The notes under the pieces are model-generated. The model did not search any database, had not been told where the DNA came from, and was given only the letters and a program-made list of their open reading frames with translations. Positions 8,275 to 16,357 of a DNA stretch of 41,040 bases are shown here, in pieces. The position numbers and the translations under genes were made by a program. Positions within the stretch are counted from its first letter, which is position 1, and every line of letters begins with the position of its first letter. Source of the DNA: Rubrivivax sp. (GTDB lineage Bacteria > Pseudomonadota > Gammaproteobacteria > Burkholderiales > Burkholderiaceae_C); assembly GCA_025458805.1 (NCBI GenBank), contig JALORQ010000002.1, positions 1 through 41,040 on the forward strand, in the 5' to 3' direction.

Positions 8275-8760
8275 ATGCATGACGCCCCGGCCGTGCGCTG
8301 GGCAGGCCCGGTCGACCCGACGTGGCACGCCCTGCAGATCGTCTTGCCGGCGCTGGCCGCCGCAGCGATCGCCGCCTGGGTCGCCGGACACGCCGGCATC
8401 GGGGCCGCCGCGTCCCTGGCGCTGTCGGCGACTGCCGCCGTCGCGATTGCCCTGGTCGCGCGGCGATCCGCGGCCGTATCGCCCTCGTCGCTCGACCTGG
8501 CCTGGGACGGCGCCGCATGGCTTGTCGACGGCATCCCGGGGCAGGCCCGCGTCGAGATCGACCTCGGCGGGTGGATGCTCTTGCGCTGGCGGCCAGGCGC
8601 GGCGCGGCAGCGGGCGCGCTGGATCGCCGTGAGCCGGCGCGCCGCCGGGCCCGCGTGGCATGCCCTGCGCGTGGCGCTCTTCGCGCGCGCTGCCGGTGCG
8701 GGGTCGGCGCGCCTCGGCAGGTCGCGGGCCGCCGCCTCTGGCGTCGGGCAGGCACGTTGA
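8275..8760 (+). CDS. Small membrane protein of unknown function between fabF and rpoE (YgfX/CptA-like topology)
   Basis: The 161-residue product has two hydrophobic segments near residues 20-41 and 42-62, then a soluble C-terminal part with LAWDGAAWLVDG and a later LLRW. A membrane hairpin followed by a domain of this kind resembles the YgfX/CptA family, which in enterobacteria is paired with SdhE, but no sdhE-like gene is next to it and similarity is weak. GGGAG just before the ATG supports the start. Its stop codon abuts the rpoE start with no gap, so it is co-translated with the sigma factor. The last 40 residues are basic and probably disordered. No function is assigned. Confidence 0.6.
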   Translation: MHDAPAVRWAGPVDPTWHALQIVLPALAAAAIAAWVAGHAGIGAAASLALSATAAVAIALVARRSAAVSPSSLDLAWDGAAWLVDGIPGQARVEIDLGGWMLLRWRPGAARQRARWIAVSRRAAGPAWHALRVALFARAAGAGSARLGRSRAAASGVGQAR

Positions 8761-9369
8761 ATGCCCGGGCCGGATGCCGATTCGCTGCTCGTCGAACGCG
8801 CCCGGCGCGGGGACGCACGGGCATTCGAGATGCTCGTCGTCAAGTACCAGCGACGCATCGAACGCCTGATCGGTCGCATGATCCGCGACCCCGAGCTGGT
8901 CCAGGATCTGGCCCAGGAGAGCTTCATCCGGGCCTACCGGGCGCTGCCCCAGTTCCGCGGCGAGAGCGCGTTCTACACCTGGCTCTACCGGATCGCGGTC
9001 AACACGGCGAAGAAGGCGCTCGTCGAGTTGCGGCGCGACCCGCTCGTCACCGAAAGCGCGCTCGCCACGGTCGACGAGTCGGATGAAACTTCCCGTATCG
9101 AGAACGAACTAAGCGACGGCGAGACCCCCGATGCCGTGCTCGCGTCCAAGGAAATCGCCGCCGCCGTCAACGCGGCGATCGACGCCCTGTCCGAGGACCT
9201 TCGCCAGGCGATCACGCTGCGCGAGATCGAGGGTCTGAGCTACGAAGAGATCGCCGACGTGATGAACTGCCCGATCGGAACCGTTCGCTCGCGTATCTTC
9301 CGCGCGCGCGACGCGATCGCCGCGCGCCTGCGTCCGCTGCTCGACACGTCCGCCGGCCGGCGCTGGTGA
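8761..9369 (+). CDS. rpoE: RNA polymerase sigma-E factor (RpoE/AlgU)
   Basis: This 202-residue ECF sigma factor directs transcription of envelope-stress genes. Region 2 (about residues 25-92) has DPELVQDLAQESFIRAYRAL and the melting segment FYTWLYRIAVNTAKK. Region 4 (about 138-190) has SYEEIADVMNCPIGTVRSRI, the -35-binding helix-turn-helix. The order rpoE-rseA-rseB-mucD identifies it as the classic sigma-E of proteobacteria. The ATG immediately follows the stop of the preceding gene. Activity should be held down by RseA and released by proteolysis when outer-membrane proteins misfold. Confidence 0.96.
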   Translation: MPGPDADSLLVERARRGDARAFEMLVVKYQRRIERLIGRMIRDPELVQDLAQESFIRAYRALPQFRGESAFYTWLYRIAVNTAKKALVELRRDPLVTESALATVDESDETSRIENELSDGETPDAVLASKEIAAAVNAAIDALSEDLRQAITLREIEGLSYEEIADVMNCPIGTVRSRIFRARDAIAARLRPLLDTSAGRRW

Positions 9370-9406
9370 GCAGCTTCGTCCCACTTCCTTCCGGCAACCC
9401 CCGCCC

Positions 9407-10024
9407 ATGACCGCACCCCTTCCCGAACCCGCCGACGCGGCCCGCATGCACCTGTCGTCGCTGATGGACGGCGAGGCGGGTGCCGATGTACTCGAGCGCG
9501 CCTGCGACGACTGGCGTCGCGACCCGGCGCTGCGGCGCGACTGGCATGCGTTCCACCTCATCGGGGACGTCATGCGCTCGCAGGACCTGGCCTCCGAGCC
9601 GCGTCGCGACGAGGTCTTTCTCGCCCGCCTGCGCGAGCGGCTCCAGGCCGAGCCGGTGGTGCTGGCCCCCGCGGCGCTCCCGGCTGCGTCGCCGGCCAGG
9701 CGCTGGCAAGGGTGGCTGACGCCGGCGGCCGTGGCTGCCGGCTTCGTCGCGGTCGCGGGTGTGCTGGTCGTCACGCGGGCGCCGGCGCCGGCCGATGCGG
9801 GCGGCCCGGGCCCGCTCGCTGCGGCGCCGGGCGCGTCGCGCGCGTCGACCGACCTGCGGCAGGCGAGCCTGAGCCCGGGTTCGCAGAACCTCGACGGACG
9901 GATGATCCGCGATGCCCAGCTCGACGCGTACCTGCGCGCCCATCGCCAAGGCGTGGCCGTCGCGCCGACCGCGATGCCCGGCGGCGCGCTGCGCAGCGTC
10001 GAAACCATCGCACCCGAGCGCTGA
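9407..10024 (+). CDS. rseA: Anti-sigma-E factor RseA (MucA-like)
   Basis: This 205-residue single-pass inner-membrane protein should sequester RpoE. The cytoplasmic N-terminus has the family pattern LSSLMDGEAG (residues 17-26), then WRRDPALRRDWHAFHLIGDV. One membrane segment lies at about 104-123, and the periplasmic tail carries LDAYLRAHRQ, a segment conserved in the RseA C-terminal domain. It begins 37 bp after rpoE and ends 5 bp before rseB, in one operon. Stress release by DegS/RseP-type cleavage is known for the family; the proteases are not in this window apart from mucD. Confidence 0.92.
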   Translation: MTAPLPEPADAARMHLSSLMDGEAGADVLERACDDWRRDPALRRDWHAFHLIGDVMRSQDLASEPRRDEVFLARLRERLQAEPVVLAPAALPAASPARRWQGWLTPAAVAAGFVAVAGVLVVTRAPAPADAGGPGPLAAAPGASRASTDLRQASLSPGSQNLDGRMIRDAQLDAYLRAHRQGVAVAPTAMPGGALRSVETIAPER

Positions 10025-10029
10025 GCCGC

Positions 10030-11028
10030 ATGGTCGGGCTGTTCCGGCGGCACGGTCTGCCGCTGTTGCTTGCGGGCGTCTCGTGCTTCGCCGGCGCCGC
10101 GCCGGCGACGCCGTCGGATGCCCGAGGCTGGCTGGAGGCGATGCGCACTGCCGCGCTGCAGCGCAGCTACCAGGGCACGATGGTCGTCACCGCCGGCGGG
10201 GTGGCGTCCGGCTCGCGCATCACCCACTACTGCGTCGGCAGCGACAGCGTCGAGCGGGTCGAGTCCCTCGACGGGCGCATGCAGCGCGTGTACCGGCACA
10301 ACGGCCTGACGCACACCGTCTGGCCGCACGACGGCGTGGTCGTGGTCGAGCGGCGCGATGCGGCGCTGCCGCCGTCCCGGGCGCTGGGCGCGCCGTCGGA
10401 CCCGGGAGCACTGGATCGCTACGAGCTGATGCTCGAGGGCACGGCCCGCGTCGCCGGGCGCGACGCGCAGGTGCTGTTGCTGCAGCCGCGCGACGAGTGG
10501 CGCTACCCGCAGCGGCTCTGGGCAGACCGTTCGAGCGGACTGCTGCTGCGCGCCGACGTCGTCGGCCCGGCGCGCACGGTGCTCGAGTCGGCCGCCTTCA
10601 CCGACGTGCAGATCGACATCCGCGCCCAGCCGGCGCGCATCCTCGCCGAGATGAAGTCGCCGTCGCGCGACGGTCTGCGCGTGGTCGAGCCCGCGCTGGA
10701 GCCGACCCGGCTGGACGACGAAGGCTGGCAGATCACGCAGCCGGTGCCCGGCTTTCGGCCCGTGGGCTGCCTGCGCCGTTCGCTCGGGGAGCGAGCGGGA
10801 AGCGACGCCCGGCACGTCGTGCAGGCCGTCTTTTCCGACGGCCTGACCCACGTCTCGCTCTTCATCGAGCCGTACGACGCGGCACGCCACCGCCACACGC
10901 TGCAAGGGCAGATCGGTGCCACGGGCACGCTCACGGAACGCCGCGGCGCCTATTGGATCACTGCGGTGGGCGACGTGCCGATGGGCACGCTCGCCCGGTT
11001 CGTGCAAGCCCTGCAGCGTCGTCCCTGA
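10030..11028 (+). CDS. rseB: Sigma-E regulatory protein RseB (MucB)
   Basis: The 332-residue periplasmic protein has a signal peptide (GLPLLLAGVSCFAGAAPA, cleavage near residue 25). The MucB/RseB N-terminal lipid-sensor domain follows, beginning ARGWLEAMRTAALQRSYQGT (31-50). RseB binds the periplasmic part of RseA and protects it from proteolysis until lipopolysaccharide or lipoprotein signals displace it. The C-terminal domain includes VFSDGLTHVSLFIEP. ATG 10030 lies just after the rseA stop; the frame is open further upstream but overlaps rseA. The gene order fixes the identification. Confidence 0.94.
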   Translation: MVGLFRRHGLPLLLAGVSCFAGAAPATPSDARGWLEAMRTAALQRSYQGTMVVTAGGVASGSRITHYCVGSDSVERVESLDGRMQRVYRHNGLTHTVWPHDGVVVVERRDAALPPSRALGAPSDPGALDRYELMLEGTARVAGRDAQVLLLQPRDEWRYPQRLWADRSSGLLLRADVVGPARTVLESAAFTDVQIDIRAQPARILAEMKSPSRDGLRVVEPALEPTRLDDEGWQITQPVPGFRPVGCLRRSLGERAGSDARHVVQAVFSDGLTHVSLFIEPYDAARHRHTLQGQIGATGTLTERRGAYWITAVGDVPMGTLARFVQALQRRP

Positions 11029-11107
11029 ACATGACCCGCTGTCGGCCCTTCGGTATCGACTCGTCCCCTTCGCCATCTGAAGCACCTCCCCCGCAGAGCC
11101 CGAATCC

Positions 11108-12583
11108 ATGACTGCCCGATCTCTAGTTGCCTGGTCGCCCGCACGCATCCTGGCGTCCGCGCTGGCGGTGTTCGTCGCCGCTTTCGGGGCGCTCGCCAGC
11201 TCCGGCCTCGCGCAGGCGCAGACGGCGCCGGCCGTGGTGCTGCCCGACTTCTCGGAGCTGGCCGAGCGTGTCAGCCCCAGCGTCGTCAACATCCGCACCA
11301 CCGAGCGCCGTGGCGCCGCGGCGGGCGGCCCCGGGATGGATCCGAACATCGAGGAGTTCTTCCGGCGCTTCGGCATCCCGATGCCTGGCGGGCCGGGCCC
11401 GCGCGGGGGTCCCGGCGGGCGCAACGGCGACGAGCCGATCCAGCGCGGTGTCGGATCGGGATTCATCCTCACGGCTGACGGCTTCATCATGACCAACGCG
11501 CACGTGATCGACGGCGCCGAGGAGGTGATCGTCACGCTCACCGACAAGCGCGAGCTCAAGGCGCGCATCGTCGGCGCCGACCGTCGCACCGACGTCGCCG
11601 TGGTGAAGGTGGACGCCGGGGGGCTGCCCCCGGTGCGGATCGGCGACGTTGGCCGGCTCAAGGTCGGCGAGTGGGTGATGGCCATCGGCTCGCCGTTCGG
11701 GCTCGACAACACGGTGACCGCCGGCATCGTCAGCGCCAAGCAGCGCGACACCGGCGACTTCCTGCCCTTCATCCAGACGGACGTGGCGATCAACCCCGGC
11801 AACTCGGGCGGGCCGCTGATCAACCTGCGCGGCGAGGTGGTCGGCATCAACTCGCAGATCTACAGCCGGTCCGGCGGCTTCATGGGCATCAGCTTCGCGA
11901 TCCCGATCGACGAGGCCATGCGCGTCGCCGACCAGCTGCGCACCAACGGACGCGTGATCCGCGGGCGCATCGGCGTGCAGATCGCGCCGGTGACCAAGGA
12001 GGTCGCCGAGTCCATCGGGCTGGGCGCACCGCGTGGCGCGCTCGTGCAGAGCGTGGAGAAGGACGGCCCCGCCGACAAGGGCGGCATCGAGGCGGGCGAC
12101 ATCATCGTGCAGGTCGACGGCAAGCCGGTGGAGAAATCGTCCGATCTGCCGCGCATCATCGGCGGGACGAAGCCTGGGACGAAGACCACGCTGCAGGTCT
12201 TCCGCCGCGGCAGCACGCGCGACCTCACCGTCACGGTCGTCGAGTTCGAGCCCGAGCGTCCGCAGCGACGCGCCCAGGGCGACGCGCCCGCGACGCCGCC
12301 GGTGGCCAAGAGCGCGCTCGGGCTCACGGTCTCCGACCTCGGCGATGCGCAGCGGCGCGAACTGCGGATCCGCGGCGGCGTCCGCGTCGACGCGGTCGAT
12401 GGGCCTGCTGCGCGCGCCGGGTTGCGCGAGGGCGACGTCATCCTCTCGCTCGACAACGCCGAGATCACCGACACGCGGCAGTTCTCGGAGGTCGCGCAGC
12501 GGGTCGAGAAGAACCGCGCCGTCAGCGTGCTGGTACGCCGCGGCGAGTGGGTCAACTACCTCGTGATCCGGCCAGGACGCTGA
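11108..12583 (+). CDS. mucD: Periplasmic serine protease MucD (DegP/Do family)
   Basis: This 491-residue HtrA-type protease degrades or chaperones misfolded periplasmic proteins. A signal peptide runs to about residue 38 (ASSGLAQAQ). The chymotrypsin-like domain has the triad His132 (TNAHV), Asp162 (RTDVAVVK) and Ser233 (NPGNSGGPL). Two PDZ domains follow, at about 275-365 and 390-480. A Gly/Pro-rich LA-loop insertion (PMPGGPGPRGGPGG) lies at 91-104. It ends the sigma-E operon. The name MucD is chosen over DegP because of the rpoE-rseA-rseB context. The start has no clear ribosome-binding site. Confidence 0.95.
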   Translation: MTARSLVAWSPARILASALAVFVAAFGALASSGLAQAQTAPAVVLPDFSELAERVSPSVVNIRTTERRGAAAGGPGMDPNIEEFFRRFGIPMPGGPGPRGGPGGRNGDEPIQRGVGSGFILTADGFIMTNAHVIDGAEEVIVTLTDKRELKARIVGADRRTDVAVVKVDAGGLPPVRIGDVGRLKVGEWVMAIGSPFGLDNTVTAGIVSAKQRDTGDFLPFIQTDVAINPGNSGGPLINLRGEVVGINSQIYSRSGGFMGISFAIPIDEAMRVADQLRTNGRVIRGRIGVQIAPVTKEVAESIGLGAPRGALVQSVEKDGPADKGGIEAGDIIVQVDGKPVEKSSDLPRIIGGTKPGTKTTLQVFRRGSTRDLTVTVVEFEPERPQRRAQGDAPATPPVAKSALGLTVSDLGDAQRRELRIRGGVRVDAVDGPAARAGLREGDVILSLDNAEITDTRQFSEVAQRVEKNRAVSVLVRRGEWVNYLVIRPGR

Positions 12584-12967
12584 ACCGCCGGTGGGTGCGG
12601 ATGGCCGCGACGACCGCACCGCCCGGAAGGCGGAAAAGCCGACATCGAAGCTTGGTTTTTTCGCATCGTGACGAGCGTCCGCGAACGGCCGTCAATCGCC
12701 ACGAGGTCACCGATAGCCGCCTGGCCCGATGACTTGTCAGTCGCTGCTCACGTGGCGTTGCGGCTCCCGGAATTCGGCGCTTGGCTGGCTAGAATCGATG
12801 CGTCCAGGGCTGCTTTTCTGCTCGAAGCGTTCGATCGCGAAGGCTTGGCCGAGACACTTCTCTTACGCCGAGCGCCTGTGTGTAATCTGTGAATAAGATT
12901 TGCTGTCGGATCGCTGCAACGGCCGGAAATCAAGCATTGGCGCGGGTTTCCGGCCGATCGTTTTGGC
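12584..12967 (+). other. AT-richer intergenic stretch between mucD and the candidate sRNA
   Basis: This stretch is less GC-rich than its surroundings, especially 12640-12670 and 12850-12930. It holds a GGTGCGG/CCGCACC hairpin at 12594-12620 just after mucD, a T6 run near 12655-12661 and a TAGAAT at 12790-12795 that could be a -10 box. A 74-codon frame (12668-12892) shows no family resemblance and is not annotated. In several Burkholderiales I recall a glutaredoxin-like gene between mucD and lepA; none is present here. Confidence 0.5.
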
Positions 12968-12973
12968 TACAAT
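12968..12973 (+). promoter_or_regulatory. -10 box (TACAAT) of the candidate small RNA
   Basis: TACAAT stands 7 nt before the first base of a hairpin-terminator unit, so a transcript would start near 12980. The upstream sequence gives no good -35 at standard spacing. It is credible mainly because an intrinsic terminator follows about 65 nt downstream. Confidence 0.5.
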
Positions 12974-12979
12974 GGGCGC

Positions 12980-13043
12980 CCAACAAGCAGTTGCCAAACG
13001 TTTTGTTGGAAGGCGCGTCCCCTGTTCGACGCGCCTTTTTTTT
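12980..13043 (+). ncRNA. Candidate small RNA (about 64 nt) or lepA leader attenuator
   Basis: The predicted transcript has two stem-loops. The first pairs CCAACAA (12980-12986) with TTGTTGG (13003-13009). The second is a 10-bp GC-rich stem (13010-13019 with 13028-13037) with an 8-nt loop, ending in an 8-T run: an ideal intrinsic terminator. A TACAAT box sits directly upstream. No open reading frame starts within it. The loop of the first hairpin (GCAGTTGCCAAACG region) would be free for base pairing. It may be a free-standing sRNA or a terminated leader of the lepA operon, which begins 96 nt further on. I do not recognise it as a known family. Confidence 0.5.
13010..13043 (+). terminator. Intrinsic (Rho-independent) terminator
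   Basis: A perfect 10-bp stem (AAGGCGCGTC paired with GACGCGCCTT) with loop CCCTGTTC is followed by T up to 13043. It is the clearest intrinsic terminator in the window and separates the sigma-E operon and candidate sRNA from lepA. Confidence 0.85.
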
Positions 13044-13049
13044 AGCTCC

Positions 13050-13116
13050 GGCCCGTCCCTTCGGGCCTTCACACCGCTGCGCGGTGTGAGCCTGCGCTGA
13101 AGCGGCTGCGCCGCTT
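13050..13116 (+). repeat. Three consecutive stem-loops upstream of lepA
   Basis: GGCCCG/CGGGCC (13050-13055/13062-13067), TCACACCGC/GCGGTGTGA with a TGC loop (13069-13089) and AAGCGGC/GCCGCTT with a TGC loop (13100-13116) follow each other directly after the terminator. The last two share the core CCGC-TGC-GCGG or CGGC-TGC-GCCG and the same 3-nt loop. They may be remnants of a palindromic repeat family or a structured lepA leader. Confidence 0.5.
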
Positions 13117-13138
13117 TGCCTCGCGCCCCCGATCACCC

Positions 13139-14947
13139 GTGAACCACATCCGCAACTTCTCGATCATTGCCCACATCGACCACGGCAAGAGCACGCTGGC
13201 CGATCGCATCATCCAGCGCTGCGGCGGGCTCAGCGACCGCGAGATGGAAGAGCAGGTGCTCGACTCGATGGACATCGAGCGCGAGCGCGGGATCACCATC
13301 AAGGCGCAGACGGCCGCCCTGCAATACCTGGCGCGCAACGGGCAGACCTATCAGCTGAACCTGATCGACACGCCGGGCCACGTCGACTTCAGCTACGAGG
13401 TCAGCCGCAGCCTGAGTGCCTGCGAGGGCGCGCTGCTGGTCGTCGACGCGAGCCAGGGGGTCGAGGCGCAGACGGTGGCCAACTGCTACACCGCGCTCGA
13501 CCTGGGCGTCGAGGTGGTGCCTGTGCTCAACAAGATGGACCTGCCTCAGGCCGATCCCGACCGGGCGAAGCAGGAGATCGAGGAGGTCATCGGCATCGAT
13601 GCCACCGACGCGATTCCGTGCAGCGCGAAGACCGGCATGGGCATCGACGAGATCCTCGAGGCGGTGATCGACCGCATGCCCGCGCCGCGCGGCATCGCGG
13701 ACGGACCGCCGCGCGCGATGATCATCGACAGCTGGTTCGACAACTACGTGGGTGTCGTGATGCTGGTGCGGGTCGTCGACGGCCGCCTGCGCAACGGAGA
13801 CCGCATCCGGCTGATGGCGACGAACGCGGCCTACGGCATCGAGCAGATGGGCGTGTTCACGCCGAAGTCCGTGTCGCGCACCGAGCTGTGCGCGGGCGAG
13901 GTCGGATTCGTCATCGCCGGCATCAAGGAGTTGCAGGCGGCGAAGGTCGGCGACACGATCACGCTCGAGAAGAAGCTGCCGAACAACGCCGGGCCTGCGA
14001 GCGAGCCGCTGCCGGGCTTCAAGGAGATCCAGCCACAGGTGTTCGCCGGGCTGTACCCGACAGAGGCCAGCGAGTACGACCAGCTTCGCGACGCGCTCGA
14101 GAAGCTCAAGCTCAACGACTCCAGCCTGCGCTACGAGCCCGAGGTCAGCCAGGCGCTCGGCTTCGGCTTCCGCTGCGGCTTCCTCGGGCTGCTGCACATG
14201 GAGATCGTGCAGGAACGGCTCGAGCGCGAGTTCGACCAGGACCTCGTGACGACCGCGCCCAGCGTGGTCTACGAGGTCGAGATGAACGACGGCACCGTGC
14301 TGCAGGTCGAGAACCCGAGCCGGATGCCCGACATGGGCCGCATCCGCGAGATCCGCGAGCCGATCGTCACCGTGCAGCTCTACATGCCGCAGGACTGCGT
14401 CGGCCCGGTGATGACGCTCGCCAACCAGAAGCGCGGCATCCAGCTGAACATGGCCTACCACGGCAAGCAGGTCCACCTGACCTACGAGCTGCCGCTGGCG
14501 GAGATCGTGCTCGACTTCTTCGACAAGCTGAAGTCGGTGAGTCGCGGCTACGCGAGCATGGACTACGAGTTCAAGGAGTACCGCGCCGCCGACGTCGTCA
14601 AGGTCGACATCCTGATCAACGGCGACCGGGTCGACCCGCTCGCGATGATCGTGCACCGCAGCCAGGCCGCGCCGCGCGGCCGGGCGGTGGCGGCCAAGAT
14701 GCGCGAGCAGATCCCGCGCCAGATGTACGACGTGGCGATCCAGGCCGCCATCGGGGCCAACATCATCGCGCGCGAGAACATCAAGGCGCTGCGCAAGAAC
14801 GTGCTGGCAAAATGCTACGGTGGGGACATCACCCGAAAGCGCAAGCTGCTCGAGAAGCAGAAGGCCGGCAAGAAGCGGATGAAGCAGATCGGCTCCGTCG
14901 AGGTGCCCCAGGAGGCGTTCCTGGCGATCCTGCAGGTCGACGACTGA
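13139..14947 (+). CDS. lepA: Elongation factor 4 (LepA)
   Basis: LepA/EF4 is a ribosome-bound GTPase linked to back-translocation and 30S biogenesis. The 602-residue protein matches the family length. GTPase motifs are AHIDHGKST (residues 11-19), DTPGHVDF (77-84) and NKMD (131-134). The EF-G-like domains follow, and the unique LepA C-terminal domain includes [15 protein letters not shown]. The start is GTG at 13139, which places [10 protein letters not shown] at the N-terminus as expected; an ATG is absent. It is the first gene of a packed operon with lepB 13 bp downstream. Confidence 0.97.
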   Translation: MNHIRNFSIIAHIDHGKSTLADRIIQRCGGLSDREMEEQVLDSMDIERERGITIKAQTAALQYLARNGQTYQLNLIDTPGHVDFSYEVSRSLSACEGALLVVDASQGVEAQTVANCYTALDLGVEVVPVLNKMDLPQADPDRAKQEIEEVIGIDATDAIPCSAKTGMGIDEILEAVIDRMPAPRGIADGPPRAMIIDSWFDNYVGVVMLVRVVDGRLRNGDRIRLMATNAAYGIEQMGVFTPKSVSRTELCAGEVGFVIAGIKELQAAKVGDTITLEKKLPNNAGPASEPLPGFKEIQPQVFAGLYPTEASEYDQLRDALEKLKLNDSSLRYEPEVSQALGFGFRCGFLGLLHMEIVQERLEREFDQDLVTTAPSVVYEVEMNDGTVLQVENPSRMPDMGRIREIREPIVTVQLYMPQDCVGPVMTLANQKRGIQLNMAYHGKQVHLTYELPLAEIVLDFFDKLKSVSRGYASMDYEFKEYRAADVVKVDILINGDRVDPLAMIVHRSQAAPRGRAVAAKMREQIPRQMYDVAIQAAIGANIIARENIKALRKNVLAKCYGGDITRKRKLLEKQKAGKKRMKQIGSVEVPQEAFLAILQVDD

Positions 14948-14960
14948 GGCACGTCCCAAG

Positions 14961-15929
14961 ATGAGTTCCCTCACCGCCGCGCTCTACGGCGCGCTGATCG
15001 TCTACCTCGGCGGCTGGTTCCTCGGGCGCTGGACGGGCAACTTCTCGCTGCTGCTGTTCGTCCTCACGGTGGTGACGTTCGGGTACTGGCTGGCCGAGCG
15101 CTGGCGCTTCAAGCCGGCACGCGAGGCCGCGGCGGCGGCGATCGAGCGGCAGGACGCGGCCCGTCGCGCCGAACTGGCGCGCATGGGCATCGACAAGGTC
15201 GATGGCGATGTCGCCCAGGCCAAGGCTCAGGCCCTGGCGCAGCCCTGGTGGCTCGACTGGACGGCGGGGCTGTTCCCGGTGATCCTGGTCGTCTTCCTGC
15301 TGCGGTCGTTCCTCTTCGAGCCGTTCAAGATCCCTTCGGGCTCGATGATCCCCACGCTGCTGGTTGGCGACCTCATCCTGGTCAACAAGTACCACTACGG
15401 CCTGCGGCTGCCGGTCCTGAACACGAAGATCGTTGCCAACAACGACCCGCAGCGCGGCGACGTCGTCGTGTTCCGCTACCCCGTCGACCGGCGGCTCGAC
15501 TACATCAAGCGTGTCGTCGCGATCCCGGGCGACGAGGTCAGCTACCGCAACCAGCGCCTCAGCATCAACGGCCAGCCGGTCGCGACGACGTCGCTCGGCG
15601 ACTTCTACGACGACGACCGGATGAGCTACTCGCCGCAGTTCAGCGAGAAGCTCGGCGAGGTCGAGCACCGCATCCTCGTCGACCCGCGCCGGCAGGCCTA
15701 CTACGGGCCGGATCCCAAGCGCTTCCCCGGGGCCGAGAACTGCCGCTACGACGCCGAGGGCGTGACCTGCAAGGTACCCCCGGGCCACTTCTTCGTGATG
15801 GGCGACAACCGCGACAACTCGCAGGACTCGCGCTTCTGGGGATTCGTGCCGGACGACCACATCGTCGGAAAGGCATTCTTCATCTGGATGAACTTCGGCA
15901 ATCCCGGCCGCATCGGCTCGTTCCACTGA
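14961..15929 (+). CDS. lepB: Signal peptidase I (LepB)
   Basis: LepB removes signal peptides from exported proteins at the inner membrane. The 322-residue protein has membrane segments at about residues 5-24, 29-45 and 102-117. The catalytic Ser128 is in IPSGSMIPTL and the general base Lys183 in DYIKRVVAIPGDE. The box E motif GDNRDNSQDSRFWG lies near residues 278-291. The lepA-lepB pairing is conserved in proteobacteria. A long polar linker (about 46-98) separates the N-terminal anchors from the catalytic domain. Confidence 0.96.
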   Translation: MSSLTAALYGALIVYLGGWFLGRWTGNFSLLLFVLTVVTFGYWLAERWRFKPAREAAAAAIERQDAARRAELARMGIDKVDGDVAQAKAQALAQPWWLDWTAGLFPVILVVFLLRSFLFEPFKIPSGSMIPTLLVGDLILVNKYHYGLRLPVLNTKIVANNDPQRGDVVVFRYPVDRRLDYIKRVVAIPGDEVSYRNQRLSINGQPVATTSLGDFYDDDRMSYSPQFSEKLGEVEHRILVDPRRQAYYGPDPKRFPGAENCRYDAEGVTCKVPPGHFFVMGDNRDNSQDSRFWGFVPDDHIVGKAFFIWMNFGNPGRIGSFH

Positions 15930-15960
15930 GCCGCGCGGCCCCGCGAGGAGGATCTCGTCG

Positions 15961-16332
15961 ATGAACCGCCATGTCACCGCGCCGCGGTCGCTCCAGCGCG
16001 GCATCTCGCTGTTCGGGCTGATGTTCTGGGCGATCCTGATCGGCTTCACCGGCTACGTGCTGGTGCGCGCCCTGCCCACGGTCAACGAGTACCTGACGAT
16101 CCAGCGCACGGTCGACAAGATCGCCGCCGAGCAGCCTGCCACCGTGGCCGAGGTGCGTGCGGCCTTCGACAAGCAAAGGGAGATCGAGTACTCGATCTCG
16201 GCGATCTCGGGCAAGGACCTCGACGTCACGAAGGTCAACGACCGGGTCGTGATCGGCTTCTCCTACGACAAGGAACTGCCGCTGGCTGGGCCGGTCTACC
16301 TTCTCATCCGCTACGAGGGCCGCTCGAAGTAG
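15961..16332 (+). CDS. DUF4845 family membrane protein
   Basis: This 123-residue protein has one N-terminal membrane segment (SLFGLMFWAILIGFTGYVLV, about residues 16-35), preceded by a short basic cytoplasmic end. A small soluble domain with VNEYLTIQRTVDKI and a C-terminal beta-rich part follow. This is the DUF4845 architecture, and the location between lepB and rnc is where the family is found in beta- and gammaproteobacteria. The function is not known. GAGGAGGAT 9-17 nt before the ATG is a strong ribosome-binding site. It may help place LepB or RNase III expression, but no evidence shows this. Confidence 0.85.
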   Translation: MNRHVTAPRSLQRGISLFGLMFWAILIGFTGYVLVRALPTVNEYLTIQRTVDKIAAEQPATVAEVRAAFDKQREIEYSISAISGKDLDVTKVNDRVVIGFSYDKELPLAGPVYLLIRYEGRSK

Positions 16333-16357
16333 GCGTGCCCGCTGCGACGACACGCCG

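Noticed and set aside
12653-12661. T6 run after mucD considered as an intrinsic terminator
   Set aside because: The only clear hairpin (12594-12620) ends more than 30 bp before the T run, too far to act with it.
12668-12892. 74-codon frame in the mucD-lepA gap
   Set aside because: No family resemblance and no ribosome-binding site. The region looks non-coding, so it is described only as part of the gap.
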